A DNA stretch of 64,000 bases from Neonectria sp. B-13 (GCA_002682825.1 NOKP01000070.1:18320-82319), one strand, 5' to 3'; positions 36,055 through 49,454 are shown, counted from the stretch's first letter. Numbers and translations: made by a program. The notes: a model not told the origin generated them from the sequence alone.

Positions 36055-36624
36055 GAAGTATTCCAGGGGAACAGCGCCATACCACACTTCTGGCTGGTGC
36101 CAGCGGCCATACCTCTTTTCCCATGGACGCTTCGTGACGTGCTAACTGCAGCCAACATCATCCGGCTATAACCCCTTTCCCGTAGCCCGTCCACTCAGAA
36201 CTCCTCGTAAGCATAAAGCCCTGAGGTTGCATCGTCCCAATCCCGCTTGAAGCTGTTTGGTCTCTAGCAACTCTACCAACCTTTGTGCCCTGGCCGAGCC
36301 AACCGCTCACTCAAGGAAATGTCTTACCTAAATGAAGAGTCGGCCGTTGCCCTAATGGTCTTTGATGTCTGAGCTGTAGAGGCTGAGGGGCCATGGCTTT
36401 CTCTCTCGTGGGCCCTTGAAAGGGACTGCGCATCATTGCCATGACCTCCTCTGTCTCTTTATGAACAAGCAAGAAGCATTGGCACTAGAGAAGTAGAGGC
36501 TGGCTGAAACAATGGCAGATGCATAGATCTCATTTGCGCATAGCGAGGATCCGTGAATAAGATGTAGGTCGGATCACCTTTGGATGATATTTAGGCCGAA
36601 TGGAGTTGCGTAAGTCAAGTCTAA
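36055..36624. other. 3' flank of kinase-ankyrin gene (mirror)
   Basis: Mirror of 9058-9627. Confidence 0.5.
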
Positions 36625-38217
36625 AGAGGAAGATAACTAGGTCAGGCGCTATAATCATTTTCAAGAGGTTCTAGATCTAGGCTACTAGCAGCACATAACT
36701 GATGTAGTAGATGAAATATCAACTTCTTTACGTCCAACCCGTTGGAAGGTTCTTCATCCAATGTGCTTGTTGTGGACCCAGGTGGTGGCACTATGGATGT
36801 GACCCTGATGTATTCAACGGCCATGTACAGGGGGGACTCGCCAGACAGACTGAGCAGGGAGTAGAACTCGCTAGATAACTATAGGTTCCTTGTTAAGGCT
36901 ACTATAGGCAACAATTGCTTAGGTGGGTTCAATGTTAATAAGGCGCTTATGGATTTTGTAAAGAAAAAGATTAGCAAACCTAAGTATATAATTGACAATA
37001 AGAGGCTTCTGGCTGAATGTAAATCTAGGAAGAAAGAGATATTAGACCTTAATATGAAGGGTATTATTATTATAATCTATAGATCTAATTATAGAGAAGA
37101 GCTAATAAATATAATAATTAATTATATAGAATTTAATAAAGTATATATATTAACATTCAAAAAGTTATCTAGTATTATTAATAAAGTAGTTCTATTGAAT
37201 TCTTCTAAGAAGAAAGACCTTAACTATATTATTATTATTAATAGCTTAAGTAATCTACTATATATTAAGGAACTATATATTAAAGAGTTCTTAGAAATTA
37301 AGCTCTCTTTCTTCTAACTATAGAAAGGTATTACTTATAGAACTATATATATAGCCTTTTATTCAAATATTACTATTTTACTAATCCTATCTTAGTCTAT
37401 TAGTATTAACTCATACTTATAGACTAATAGTCTACTTAAAGTTATAATATTAATACCTTAAAATATATTACTTTCTATTAGTAATAATTATATATTCTTT
37501 ATAAATAAGAATAATTAAAGTAAAATCCTTATTAAAGTTTTAGAAGAAAGAACTAGAATATTAGCTATAATTACTATAGTAGTTTTAATTAACTTTAAAG
37601 TTATAGTTAGTACTATAGTCAAATCTAAGAAAGACACCTTAACTATCAAGTCTAAGCTATAACTCAATCAGGAGAAGCTTGAATACTACTAACAACAAAC
37701 GGCTGAACGTATTGCCAGCAAGATACCTACTTCTACCACAAATGAGACATCCTATCCGGAAGATGTAACAAGGTTGAATGAGGAGGACGGGGTTACTTGA
37801 GAAGATGCAATAGGGGCTGAGCCGGAGGCTGATGCAGAACGTAGGGTCCCTCGAGAGGGTAGAACGGAGGCTCAATCACAGGCCGATGCAGAGCGTAGGG
37901 CCCCTCGAGAAGATGAAACAGGAGCTGACCTAGAGGCTAATGCGGAGGACGGGGTCCCTCGAGAAGATGCAACGGGGGCTCGGTCAGAGGTTGATGCGGA
38001 AGACGGGATCCCTCGAGAGGGTAGAACGGATGCTAAGCCAGAGGCCGCAGAGCGCAAGGGCCCTCAAGAAGTTAGAACGAGGGCTCAGCCACAGACCGAT
38101 ACGAAGCAGGGGAATATTGGTAAACATATGCTCCCCAGTGTAGCAGTTCAGAGGAATAAGAGGACAAAGAGAAAGGCAGAGGGCAAGGAGAAAAGGACAA
38201 CAAGGAGGAGGAAGTAG
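36625..38217 (+). pseudogene. Hsp70-like ATPase pseudogene, right copy
   Basis: One forward frame (codons in register with 36721) can be followed to the stop at 38215-38217. In-frame stops include the TAG after DRLSRE (about 36862) and TGA at 37798-37800. The DPGGGTMDVTLM phosphate motif is encoded near 36775-36815. The 122-codon stretch at 36949-37317 is rich in Ile, Asn, Lys and Tyr, as expected of coding sequence pushed towards AT. Mirror of 7465-9057. Confidence 0.7.
37789..38109 (+). repeat. 54-bp coding tandem repeat, right copy
   Basis: Six units in frame with the Hsp70-like remnant; the fifth lacks one codon. Mirror of 7573-7893. Confidence 0.8.
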
Positions 38218-38521
38218 TGTTTGTTATTATATACTTTTAACCCCAAAAGTAAGATATTCATAACATAGTATCAGGAATGTTACTAGATAGTCAAAGGTAG
38301 TAATCTAATAGTGTTCTACATTTATTTATTTATATATAGTAGTTTATAGTTCTATCCTATGTAACTAGAGCTAAGAATAAGAGATAGCCTAAAGCAGGTA
38401 TAAATCATCTAGCTAGACTTCTCTTTTTAAAGAATAATAACTCTTAAGCATTACTATAGAATATATTATACTTATATGTTTAAAGCTGATATAAATGTAT
38501 TAATGTTCTAGAGGTAAACTT

Positions 38522-38732
38522 TAGCACTAGGAGTTCTTTAGTGGATGTTTTAGTAGATATTCTTTAATAAATATTCTTTAGTATAGATTCTTTAGTATAG
38601 ATTCTTTAGCAGGGGTTCTTTGGTATAAAAACTTTAGTATAAAAACTTTAGTATAGAAACTTTAGTATAGAATCTATAGTAGGGGTTCTTTGATAGGAGT
38701 TCTTTAGTAGGCTTCTTTTGTAGATGTTCTTT
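38522..38732. repeat. ~15-base tandem repeat (mirror)
   Basis: Units of the TTCTTTAGTATAGA type; mirror of 6950-7160. Confidence 0.65.
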
Positions 38733-39331
38733 ATCTAGTCTTTTTAATCATTAGGATTTAAGAAAAATAAATTTTAAAGAGTTTAATTCTATTAGTAAAG
38801 TAGTAAAAGAAGTAATAAGTAGACTTACTCCTAGCTTAGTAGGCATAATATGTTCTACTATTCTCCTAATAGTATTATAGTATACTTAATGTTAATAACT
38901 TAGTTGATAATATATTATTAGTATTCTAGAACTATACTAGCTAAGATAGTAATATAGCATTCAATATATATATCTTCCACTTGAAAGTCCTTAGCTAGCT
39001 GGTCTCTAGCTTTTAAGGGGTTTATTACTCTTAGGTTGTTTGATTTAGCTATAGTAAAAGCTAAGCTTAAGGAAAGTAATAATAAACTATAAAAGGTGTT
39101 TATCTTAAGAATCTAGAGGATATAAATAAATCTACCTTAAATGCTTAGATTATTAACTTTCTAGCCCCTCTTAGGACTATTTTATTATTACCTACTATAA
39201 AGTAAATAACCCTATTTAAGATAAAAGTATATTAATCAGTTAATTAGTTAGCCTCTTACTATATTATATATAAATATTAAGAATAATCAAACTAGGCTTA
39301 TAGCTAGCTAATAGGATTGTGCCTATATAAA

Positions 39332-39452
39332 ACTAGGTCTAAGACTTAGTAGAATTATACTAACTTTTCTAAATCTTAGTAGAACTATACTAATTTTTCT
39401 AAATCTTAGTAGAACTATACTATTCTTTTCTAAATCTTAGTAAAGCTATATT
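39332..39452. repeat. ~30-base tandem repeat (mirror)
   Basis: Mirror of 6230-6350. Confidence 0.7.
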
Positions 39453-39539
39453 AATTTTCTAAACACTTAGTAAACTATACACTTTATTAAGTATTACTAG
39501 TCTTAAACTTCTAATTAAGATATCTTTCTAAGATTCTTA

Positions 39540-40035
39540 TATCCTTTAGAATAGTTCTATTTTTAACCTTAAACTAAACTCTAAAGGTAATTAGAGTACT
39601 TCTATTAAAGACCTTTTATAAAACCTTATCTTAATTCCACTTAAAGACCATTATATAACTTGCATCTATCTTAGAAAGGACTTTTATCACACAATTCAGA
39701 TAATACTAAAGTACTAGTTATATAACATAGTGTTTATTCTCCACTTAGTAAAGAAGTTAAAAGAGCAATGGAAAGAGAGGCAAAGGATTAAAGATAAAAG
39801 GTTAATTAAAGCTAAGATTTTCTATGCTAAAGGGGCAAAGGCTATAGTTGCCTATACTATTGCCTATAATAATAATAAATAGATTATCAATCAGGTAAAA
39901 AGCTTAGATAATAATAAGTTAAAAGCATTTATTAAGTCTATAGTAAGTATTATCCCTGACCTAAAGTTTGCAATTATTGCAGGAAAGGCAGAGCTTACTG
40001 AGCTAAATAAGGCTGTTATCGAAAAGCATATTTAA
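39540..40035 (+). pseudogene. unidentified RIP-degraded coding fragment (mirror)
   Basis: The frame in register with 39541 reads through about five TAG/TAA codons to TAA at 40033-40035. The clearest segments are YNIVFILHLVKKLKEQWKER and AKIFYAKGAKAIVAYTIAY. Mirror of 5647-6142; family unknown. Confidence 0.45.
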
Positions 40036-40066
40036 GGCCTACAGTCCTGGAAACGTGGCAAGCTAA

Positions 40067-40492
40067 GCGTAGCGCCTACCTGCTAGTAACGCTAGGGGCT
40101 GAGTTACCAGTGGCACCTCCCTACCAGTCAATAGGCCTCCCCTATTACTGGTACTACTACTGCTTGGTTGCTAGTAATGCTATACCTTTACTAGTACCTT
40201 CAGTGCCTATCCTACTAGTAATGCAGGGGCCTTAGTTACTGGAAGCGCTCTCCTACTAGCATTAGCAGGGGACATCCTACTAGTAGCCTCTACCTGCTAG
40301 TAACGCTCTAGAATCAATTACTAGCAGCACTTATCTACCAGTATGTGCCAGACCTAAGTTACTAGTAATATCTTACTATTACTGGTTAGGAGATATTACA
40401 ACGATTGATATTACTAGTAATTCATCTGAACTGTTATTGGTATGTAGGCGTACTTTCTAGGGGTGGTAGCTATTACTAGTAATGTACATTAG
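40067..40492. repeat. ACTAGTA-motif dispersed repeat region (mirror)
   Basis: Mirror of 5190-5615. Confidence 0.65.
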
Positions 40493-40854
40493 TATGCAAG
40501 AAGTAACTGGTATAACTATCCTATAGGCCTCTGTTTGTTTGGGTGATACAATTGTCATACTGGTATCAGTGGCATACAGGTTCAGCTGTCCTTGCCTCTG
40601 AGTAGTCTCACTCCCCTCCCCCATTCTCGCACCGAGCTACCTGAAGGCCAGCGGCTGCTATATTATCATTAGTAAAGAGGCGCTCTAGGGCAGCTAACCA
40701 GGCTATCCCAATGCCCTACACATCTCAGTTGCCTTATCTCTTTGACTGTTGTAAGCCTCCACCTTCATATTGAGCCCTATATGACCCCTACTAAGGCTAA
40801 GGTATATAGAGTGACTTTAAGCATTAGTGAAATTAACCCTGCCCAATTCATTAT

Positions 40855-41327
40855 TTTGAACAAGGTCAATTGCTAGATAATGTGTGCTCCTAATACAAGG
40901 GGGTTCCAAACCACTACTAACCACTATCCAGAGGCCCTTCAAACCTAATCCTATCCCAATCTAGCTTAGTTCATATCTCTAATATCTCCTAGGGAGTAAT
41001 TAAATACTAAGAAAACCCCTTTTTTATAAGGAGAGAAAACCCTATGCTTCTAATTGATCCTATTGCTAGACTTAGACAGATAACTTAAACTCATTAGTAA
41101 ATCAATAATAAGTAAACAATTCCAGTATAATAGTATACTACTACTAGGCCGGTTGGTTTTCTATAGCTATATAATATAGTATTATATGACTGCTTGGACT
41201 AGTCCCTATTGACCTAAGGGGGGGGGTTCCTTCCTACTAGTAGAAAGGTTGATTCTGGCTGGGTTTGAACTAATAACCTCTTACTTATGTAGGGGGATTC
41301 CAAGCGTATAACCACTATGCTATAGAA
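40855..41327 (-). mobile_element. tRNA-headed SINE candidate (mirror)
   Basis: Mirror of 4355-4827; flanking 16-base duplications at 40839-40854 and 41328-41343. Confidence 0.7.
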
Positions 41328-41343
41328 CTGCCCAATTCATTAT

Positions 41344-42450
41344 ATAACTCATTCTATATATTCTTATGAATTCCTAACAGCTCTTTAGTTAAATAGTAGT
41401 TAATATATATAATAATAATAGCTTTATTTATATTAATAATAGCTACTATAAGCAGTTAGCTAATAATACTTATTAATTAATATATAATTCAGTTTAAGAT
41501 TATAATTATAACTTTAAGTTAATAGTTATTCTAAGCTAAATCTTTAAGATAATAGCTTTACTTTTAAAGCTATTATTACTTTTCTAATAATTCCTACTTA
41601 TTTCTTTTATAAAAAGCTAGGTTTATTATACTAATAGCTAGATTAATTACTAGCTTAAATAATATAAAGATAATAGTTATAAATTAAAGCTATAATTTTA
41701 GCTATTATCTTAAAAGCTAATTTTTATTATAGAAATCTATATATAGCTTATAATCTTAATATATATAAGAATTTATAAAGAATTATAGATTAAGAACTAT
41801 TAAAAGACTTTTAAACCTAAAGATTAATACTATATTTATCTAATAATTAAATAAATACTTTATAATTAGTTCTAGCTATTATCTTAGTATTTTTATATTT
41901 TTAACTTTATAACTATTAATAAGAATCCTAATATAAGCTTTTATAGTTATACTTTTAGCTAGGTTAATATATAGTTTAACTATATATAGTATATATTTAT
42001 AGTTTTCTATATCCTAGGTATATTTATTACTATAGATAAGTATATAATTTACTTTCTTAAAAGGTTCTTAAAAATAATAATTATTTCTTTTAAGCTAATT
42101 CTTATAGGATTTAAAGTATAAACTATAGCCTAATAAGGCTATTTCTTATAGTAGATTTAATATAAGCTAGACTAGAAGTTTAAACTTATAAGAATCTAAT
42201 TAGCCTATTAATAGCTACTATTATAGCTATAATAGATATAATAGGACTAATAGGTATAAGAGAGGAATATAATCTATTTAAACCTAATCTAAGCTATAGT
42301 TATTATCTTAGTAAATCTACTATTAGAATCTATATACTATATATTTCTTAATAACTTATTCTCTTTTTATAACTTCTTCTATTAGCTCTAGTAATATAAC
42401 TATAAAGCTATTAGTATAGTCTAAAGAAACTATAATATTTATAAGCCTTT
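41344..42450. other. AT-rich tract, no gene seen (mirror)
   Basis: Mirror of 3232-4338. Confidence 0.6.
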
Positions 42451-42625
42451 TTGTAAGGAGATGCACTAGAGGCCGGCTAGGGGCTGAGCGCTTAGCAGCG
42501 CTCTACCTTATAACCAATTGTATAGTGCGATTCAGGTAATACTAGCTTACTTGAATTGGTTAATCTTTTAGTCTAACGGCTGATTGATCTATTGAAGGTT
42601 GGGTATATTACCTCAATTCTTACAC
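42451..42625. mobile_element. MITE-like element, mirror of copy B
   Basis: Reverse complement of 3057-3231. Confidence 0.55.
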
Positions 42626-42675
42626 TTTTATTAAGCTTAAAAATATAAATAATATAGCTATTAATAGTCTTAAAT

Positions 42676-42880
42676 TTGTAAGGGTTAATATAGTATAACT
42701 AATCTTACAATAGACCAATCCAGCCATTAGGCCAAAAAGATCAACCAATCCTAGTAAGCTGTGTTATTAGACCGCACTATACAATAGGTTATAAAGAGTT
42801 GGGACCTTGTAGTATATACAGTAGCAAGCCCCTATAGTGAGCCTATAGCTCTAGCCAGACCTACAGCCAGCTCTTTACAA
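42676..42880. mobile_element. MITE-like element, mirror of copy A
   Basis: Reverse complement of 2802-3006. Confidence 0.6.
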
Positions 42881-42968
42881 AATTTAATATTATTAAAGCT
42901 ATTCTTATAATTAATAATAAGATTAATTAGATTATTTAGAAAGATACTACTTTTATATTATTCCTATT

Positions 42969-45249
42969 ACTATTAAAACTACTATTTAAACTACTATTTC
43001 TACTTATTTACAATTATACTAAATTATATCACTGTTGAAACTACTGTTTGGACTACTATTTCTGCCTATCTGCAATTGCGCTGAATAGTCATGTGTTTCC
43101 TTTGCTTAAGCTTAACAGGGGGATAGATCTTTGGATTTTGAACCTAATTATTGACTTTTGCCCCCTCTATAATAGCCATCGTCAGTCCACTGATGCAAGG
43201 AACAACCATCAGGCTTCCTAGAACTCCCTCCGCTAAATCCCTCTATGCAGCTTTATAGCCAATATTAGAGATAATCATAGGATTCCCTTAGTTTCTAATG
43301 TATCACTCCTTCAGCTGTAGGTTGGTTAGAATAATATTATCTGTTAACTATATGATCTATAGGGTAGAGATAGGGTTATATAGCTTCTTAAGGAACTTCT
43401 TTTCTATAGTAGTAATATTATTATTCCTTTTTAGCTTTAGAGCTAGTCTCTCTAGAAAGAGCTATTCTATTGTAATCTATTAGGCTATTACTATATTAAG
43501 TTAGATTCTATCTTATAGTAGAATATTATAGCTAAAGACTACTAATTAGACTAATTTCTTAGGTCTAAAGCAATTAATTATAGACTGTTTTATATACTTT
43601 AGGCTAGACTTTTAAGCTATAATTTGTAGTATAGAAATAAGGCTTAGATATTCTTTTAATTTAATATATAGGTTATATAAGAGCCTATATGTATAGCTTA
43701 GTAAAGGCTTACTAGGCTATAGTGTGATTTGGATAGTAGTTATCTTGTATGATTAATAGTATGATTATTATATTATTTAGAAGGTTGGATAGAATGTAAA
43801 GAGCCTGGAAAGTATAAAGATTAGCTAGGCTTTTATCCTAAGGGGTTTTAGCCTTTTCCAAGGTCTAGCTTTTCTAAGATCTAGCTTTTCCAAGATCTAG
43901 CTTTTCTAAGATCTAGCTTTTCCAAGATCTAGCTTTTCTAAGATCTAGCTTTTCCAGCTGATTGGGGCAGTAAAACTTATACTTTAACTTTATAGTAGAA
44001 ACTTTTATCTTCTTAAGTCATTATTGCCTTAGGCTTAGGTATTAAGCCTATTATACTATTGTTTTTTCTATTTTCTTTTATACTATTTAACCTTTAGCCT
44101 CTTCTCTAAGTGTATACTACTAAGGACTATTATATCTAAATACTATTGTTTTTTCTATTTTCTTTTATACTATTTAACCTTTAGCCTCTTCTCTAGGTAT
44201 ATGCTACCAAGGACTATTATATCTAAATACTAAATTATATATTTCCTTTACTTAAGCTTAATAGAAAGATAGATCTTTGGATTTTAAACCTAATTATTAA
44301 CTTTTACCCTTTCTATCTATTAACACTAAGAACAATTATTAAGCTTCTTAGAACTCTTTCTACTAAATCCCTTTACACTTTATAGCTAATATTAAAAATA
44401 ACTAAATTCTCTTACTTTCTAATGTATTATTTCTTTAGTTATAGGTTAGTTAGTATAGTATTACTTATTAGTTATATAACCTATAAGATATAGTTATTAT
44501 ACTTTAAACTATTAATAAACCTTTTCTTTATATTAATAGTATTATTATTCCTTTCTAGCTTTAAAGCTAGCTCTTCTAGAAAGACCTATTCTATTATAAT
44601 CTACTAAGCTATTACTTTATTAGATTAAATTCTATCTTATAATAGAATATAATAACTAAAGACTATTAATTAGATTAATTCTTTAGCCTTAGAATATTAA
44701 TTAGTTTTAATCTCTTTTATATCTTATAAGTTAGACTTTTAAATTATAATTTATAGCTTAGAAATAAGACTTAAATCTACTTAAAATAGATTATATAGAT
44801 TATATAAGAGTTTATAGATATAGCTTAGTAAGAGCTTATTAGGCTATAGTATAATTTAGAAGAAAATAGTTATTTTATATAATTAGTTATATAATCTTTA
44901 TATTATATAAAAGGTTAAATAGAATATAAAAGGCTTAGAAAGTATAAAGATTAGGCTTTTATCCTAAGAGGTTTTAGCCTTTTCTAAGATTTAGCTTTTC
45001 TAAGGTTTAGCTTTTCTAAGATCTAGCTTTTCTAAGATCTAGCTTTTCTAAGATTTAGCTTTTCTAGCTAATTAAAGTAATAAAACTTATACTTTAACTT
45101 TATAATAGAAACTTTTATCTTTTTAAGTTATTATTACCTTAAGCTTAAGTATTAAGCTTATTATATTATTGTTTTTTCTATTTTCTTTTATATTATTTAA
45201 CCTTTAGCCCCTTCTCTAAGTATATACTATTAAGGACTATTATATCTAA
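42969..45249 (-). mobile_element. R1 element, mirror of copy a (split)
   Basis: Reverse complement of 433-2713, interrupted by the mirror of copy b. Confidence 0.75.
43030..44226 (-). mobile_element. R1 element, mirror of copy b (nested)
   Basis: Reverse complement of 1456-2652. Confidence 0.8.
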
Positions 45250-45681
45250 ATATTATTCTTATTAATTATATTTAAGAGTAATAAAAGATTAGACTATAAG
45301 AGAAAAAAACCAATAATAAATAAAATATTAGTATAATTAATATAGTATTTTTTAATAATAAGTTTATTAAGGTACTTTCTATTTTAGTTATTATTACTAT
45401 TTATAATAATAAAATAAATACTATAAATTAAGATAATTAAATATAAGTATATTAAAGTCTTAACTATTATATATATAAAAATAGTTAAAAGACTTTAGCT
45501 TAGGACTTTCTACTAGAAATAGCTCTTATTAATAGCTTTATTTTATAATAGTAAGAATAACTATAGTAAAAACTAAAGATATTATAAGATAGCTAATAGT
45601 AATAGCTTATAAATAGTATTATTAAAGCTTATATACTAAAGATATAATTAAGATAGAGATTTTAAACTAAAGATAAATTTA

Positions 45682-46945
45682 TACCTATATTATAATACAT
45701 TTAAGTTTATAAAAGAAAATCTAAATACTTTACTTATTAAGACTTTTAGCTAGGTTAGCCTTAGTCTTAAAGATTAAAGATAGTATTATCTATAGTAAAT
45801 AGTAATAGCTATAAGATATTATAGTTATAATACTACTATTAAGAATATAATATAGCTCTATATAGACTTAGTAATTATTAGGACTTTTAGTACTATTAAA
45901 ATTAGATAGAGATTAATATATCTTTAATTTAATACTTTTTAATTAGCTAAAGCTTTTTACTTAATATAAAGATAAATATTAGATTAAATTATATATATAT
46001 TATCTTTTACTATTAAAACTACTATTTAGACTACTATTTCTACCTATTTATAATTATATTAAATTATATATTTCTTTTACTTAAGCTTAATAAGTATCAT
46101 AGCCTAGGTTAGGATCAGGCGGTTACAATCGGCAGAATCATTTTAGTACTTACTTTTTCCTTTCTATTACAGTGTATAATACCTATACATTGAATGAGCT
46201 CTGTTTAATACAGTTTAATACTATAAGTATATGCACATTGAATAAGTACTATTCAATACAATTTGATACCATTCGACTATATCAGTCTTACGTATATATA
46301 TACATTCATTTAGTACATTAGATAAGAGCCTTAAGCTCCTTAGCTATTAATACTCCTACTTAGTTATATAATAACTTACCTTTGTACATTATTATTATAA
46401 TCTATATTGCTTACTATAACATTCTAATCTACTTAATCATTAAACTATATGCCTTAGACCTACCCTATACCCTTAGGATAGACCTAACTATTATAAAAGT
46501 AGCCTTTTAGAGAAACTAAGTTTGAATATATTACTATATAATCTAAAGATTAATTCTATAGAGGCTTTTATTAATGATTATTATTATCTTACATTATATA
46601 CTAAGTATAATAGTTAACTATAGATATTAGAGCTATTATAAGAGCTAGGTAGCTAGAGTATTAGCTAATATTAATGCTTTAGCTAAGAATGTTATTAAGC
46701 TTATAGCTTTTAGAATTATAATCTATTCTCTATAATAGCTTATTATATAATAGTAAAAAGTAGTAGTTTGCTTTAAGTACTATAAGCAGCCTTACCCTTA
46801 TATAGAATACTAATCTATTAAGTATATATATAGCTAGAAGATATAATACTATTCCTTTTTCTTAGTAATATTAAGTAATATTAGATAGTTTAGTATTAAG
46901 TAGAAGTCTTTAAATATATATATAGTAAGTTCTATTTTAACCTAA
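45682..46945. other. AT-rich tract beyond the visible arm, with R1 fragment
   Basis: Stop-filled AT-rich DNA. An R1 3' end reads on the minus strand at 46009-46092 (ACTATTAAAACTAC to CTTAAGCTTAATAAG) and then stops abruptly. No gene is seen. Confidence 0.6.
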
Positions 46946-47354
46946 TGTGTTTGGCGGGGGGTGACTCTGTGACGGCTGACGAAGCTCTGGACACCCAACC
47001 AGCTTTGCTGCGGTCGCAGCAGGGGAAGAGACACGATCTGTCCTCTCGGCTTCTCGGTAGGCAGGGAAAAGTCAGTCAAATTGACTGCAATCGTAATACT
47101 GTCAAGACCACTACAATAAGGGTCTCAAGATCAATAGAATCATTCAAATCTGGCCAAAAACTGGACAATCATAGCTCTCAAATTCATTGCTCATGCTGAT
47201 GTTCTTGCTTACTTCCTTGACAGACTTTGTCAGTCTCTATCTCCCTTTTAATCCTAGCTAATTTGGACCAATTGTTGAAAGAGGTCACTAGCCAGTAAAA
47301 GCACTATGACGCCTGTATCTTATCTGGACCTTAATGTCTACTGGCCCTAACACA
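46946..47354. mobile_element. solo LTR candidate
   Basis: 409 bp with perfect 6-base inverted termini, TGTGTT at the left and AACACA at the right, flanked on both sides by the 4-base duplication CTAA. These are hallmarks of an LTR left after recombination between two LTRs. Base composition is near normal, unlike its AT-rich surroundings, so it arrived after the local RIP or escaped it. No internal coding region is attached. The 84-codon ORF inside is taken as incidental. Confidence 0.6.
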
Positions 47355-48300
47355 CTAAGCTGAGTTATACCTATTGTATCTAGCTAAAAAGGCTAAATAT
47401 AAATAGTTTATTATACTTTAAATAGAGTAGTTCTACTTATAAAGTTATAGATAGATAAGAGTATAATAGTCTTTACTATTATAATATTAGCTTCTACTTA
47501 CTTTTAGCAGTAGAGTATAATAATAGATCTTTATACTATCTTTATTAAGAGTAATAATAATAAAGTCTTATAGCTCTTAAAGGACTTATCTATTGAAAAG
47601 TAGACTATATATAATATTATAATAAGCAGTAAGTATTCTAGTAATTCTCTTTAGTTAAGTTATCTTTAAAAGGTCTTCTTATAGAATAAAGAGTCTAGTT
47701 GAGTATAGGTATATCTGAAATAGCCCTTGAATATAAAGCGAGCAATATACTATAGTTAGGACTCTAAGTACTAATAGTACTCCCCTCTAGAGAGTAGGCA
47801 TTAGCTAAGGCTGTAAAGGAATAGGGTTATTAACTATACTAGACCAACTGTTAAAGTACTATATAATCTTATCTAGCTTAGACTTAATATAGTTTAGCTA
47901 ATATAAAGTTGATTATATATAATGTAGTAAGAGTTAGTAGGAGGTATAAGTAAGCAGCTGCTTTAGCAGCAGAAAGGAACAAGAAACAATACCCCAAATA
48001 GATAATAGTCCCTTAGTAAGATACTTAGAAATGCATTGCATAAGCATCTTAGTCAGTCAGCCTAAGGCTGCATTAGATAGTACATATATAGTTTAGCAGT
48101 CTAGTGTTTAGTACCTTTTAATAGGAAAGTATCTTATAAGGTTGATTATTAAATTAAAAGTAGGAAAGAATGTTAGTAAAGCATTAAAAAAGCCTATAGT
48201 TAGTTTAATAATTAGTATTATAGAAAATAGAGGTTTAACCTAGAATTAAGTAAAGATTTAAATATAATTATAGAATTCTTTCTTAGTAAACAAAGGTAAA
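47355..48300. other. AT-rich tract, degraded repeat
   Basis: Stop-filled, TpA-rich. Short stretches look like mutated coding DNA (e.g. around 48140-48240), but no family is recognised. Confidence 0.5.
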
Positions 48301-48624
48301 GGCTTAAGCTTTGAGCTTAATGAGCTTGTCTCTCTCGTCTCTCTGCAGTAAGAAGCTCTCTAGTCCTTATCTCTCAAGATGATGATGAAAAGAAAAAGAC
48401 CCTCTCCCTCCTTCCCTACTTAACCTTCCTTGCGGCAGCCCCCTCCCATACCCAATTACACCCTTGCTAGCAACCAGCTAGCCCACTTGGCCTTTAGCCC
48501 CTGCCACACTGCACTCTTTGATATTGTGCTATACCTCTGTTGGACTAGTCTTTAATAGTAATGTATTAGCCAGTGAGCATAACTTGCTATACTATTCATA
48601 GGAGTAGATGCAATAATGGGATAA
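48301..48624. other. normal-composition spacer
   Basis: CT-rich stretch around 48320-48500, no gene supported. Confidence 0.5.
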
Positions 48625-48924
48625 GTGTATACAACTGCAACATGGATGCTCTCTACTATAGTGGGCTTTCTTTCTAGATGTAGGGACACTGGGTTAGAAT
48701 ATCTTGATGGATCCTATATAGCAGTTAGGCAAGGCTTACTGGCATATAATGCATGCCTAGCTGATATGCTGGATGGGTTTGTAGGTGCTTTGTTTGGAAG
48801 GCAAAGGGCTCCTCCCTGTGCCACTAGGGCTATTCTGGCTCAACGTATTAGACATGCTTAACCTTGTAAATCGAGAGAAACTGGCCTGGTATACTCGGGG
48901 GCCCCAAAAGTCCGGAGCTGTTAG

Positions 48925-49161
48925 GCGCCACTGACGGTCGATAAACCAACTTGGGATGATGTGGTTAGCTACCCCTGTGCTATTCCGTGGGCGCCAGAGC
49001 GGTGCATAGTCGAATGGATTGCCGGAGAACCGCCTGGTCGTGATATCGGGGAACTGCCCAAGGCTCACATATGGACAGATAGCTGGCCATGGCTAGTGTT
49101 GGATACCATAGGCTCAGTTCGAGCACAAGGATATCTCCCGACTTCTCCTGAAGCAATGTAG
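48925..49161 (+). pseudogene. unidentified short coding-like fragment
   Basis: An open forward frame reads KPTWDDVVSYPCAIPWAPER and later IGELPKAHIWTDSWPWLVLD, ending with TAG. It is rich in Trp and Pro and looks like a slice of a real enzyme, but there is no plausible start, and the family is not recognised. Probably a truncated gene remnant; could be coincidental. Confidence 0.3.
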
Positions 49162-49454
49162 GTCTTAGAGTGTAAATGCGTACAAACCGATTAGAAAATT
49201 GCAATACTCAAACCAAAAGTCTACGAACCCAAAATAGGAAAATGTAATACTTCACTATGGTCTATTGCTGGTCGTACAGGTCGCCGACTTGCACAGTAAA
49301 CTGCAACAGTGATATAAATCCAATGATAAAACGGTTGCATTTCTGTATTCACTATGCACCTAAATACCTACTAAAGCAATTAAAATTTAAAATATCCAGT
49401 TGTAGGCAAATCCCTCGAGTGGGTAGAAACAGAATCCACATGCGAAATTACTTA

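Larger units (their letters stand above)
22991..45681. repeat. right arm of giant inverted repeat
   Basis: Reverse complement of 1-22691. The match begins exactly at 22991, opposite the left gap edge, and holds to 45681, opposite window base 1. Whether it continues beyond 45681 cannot be tested, because the partner would lie upstream of the window. Confidence 0.97.
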
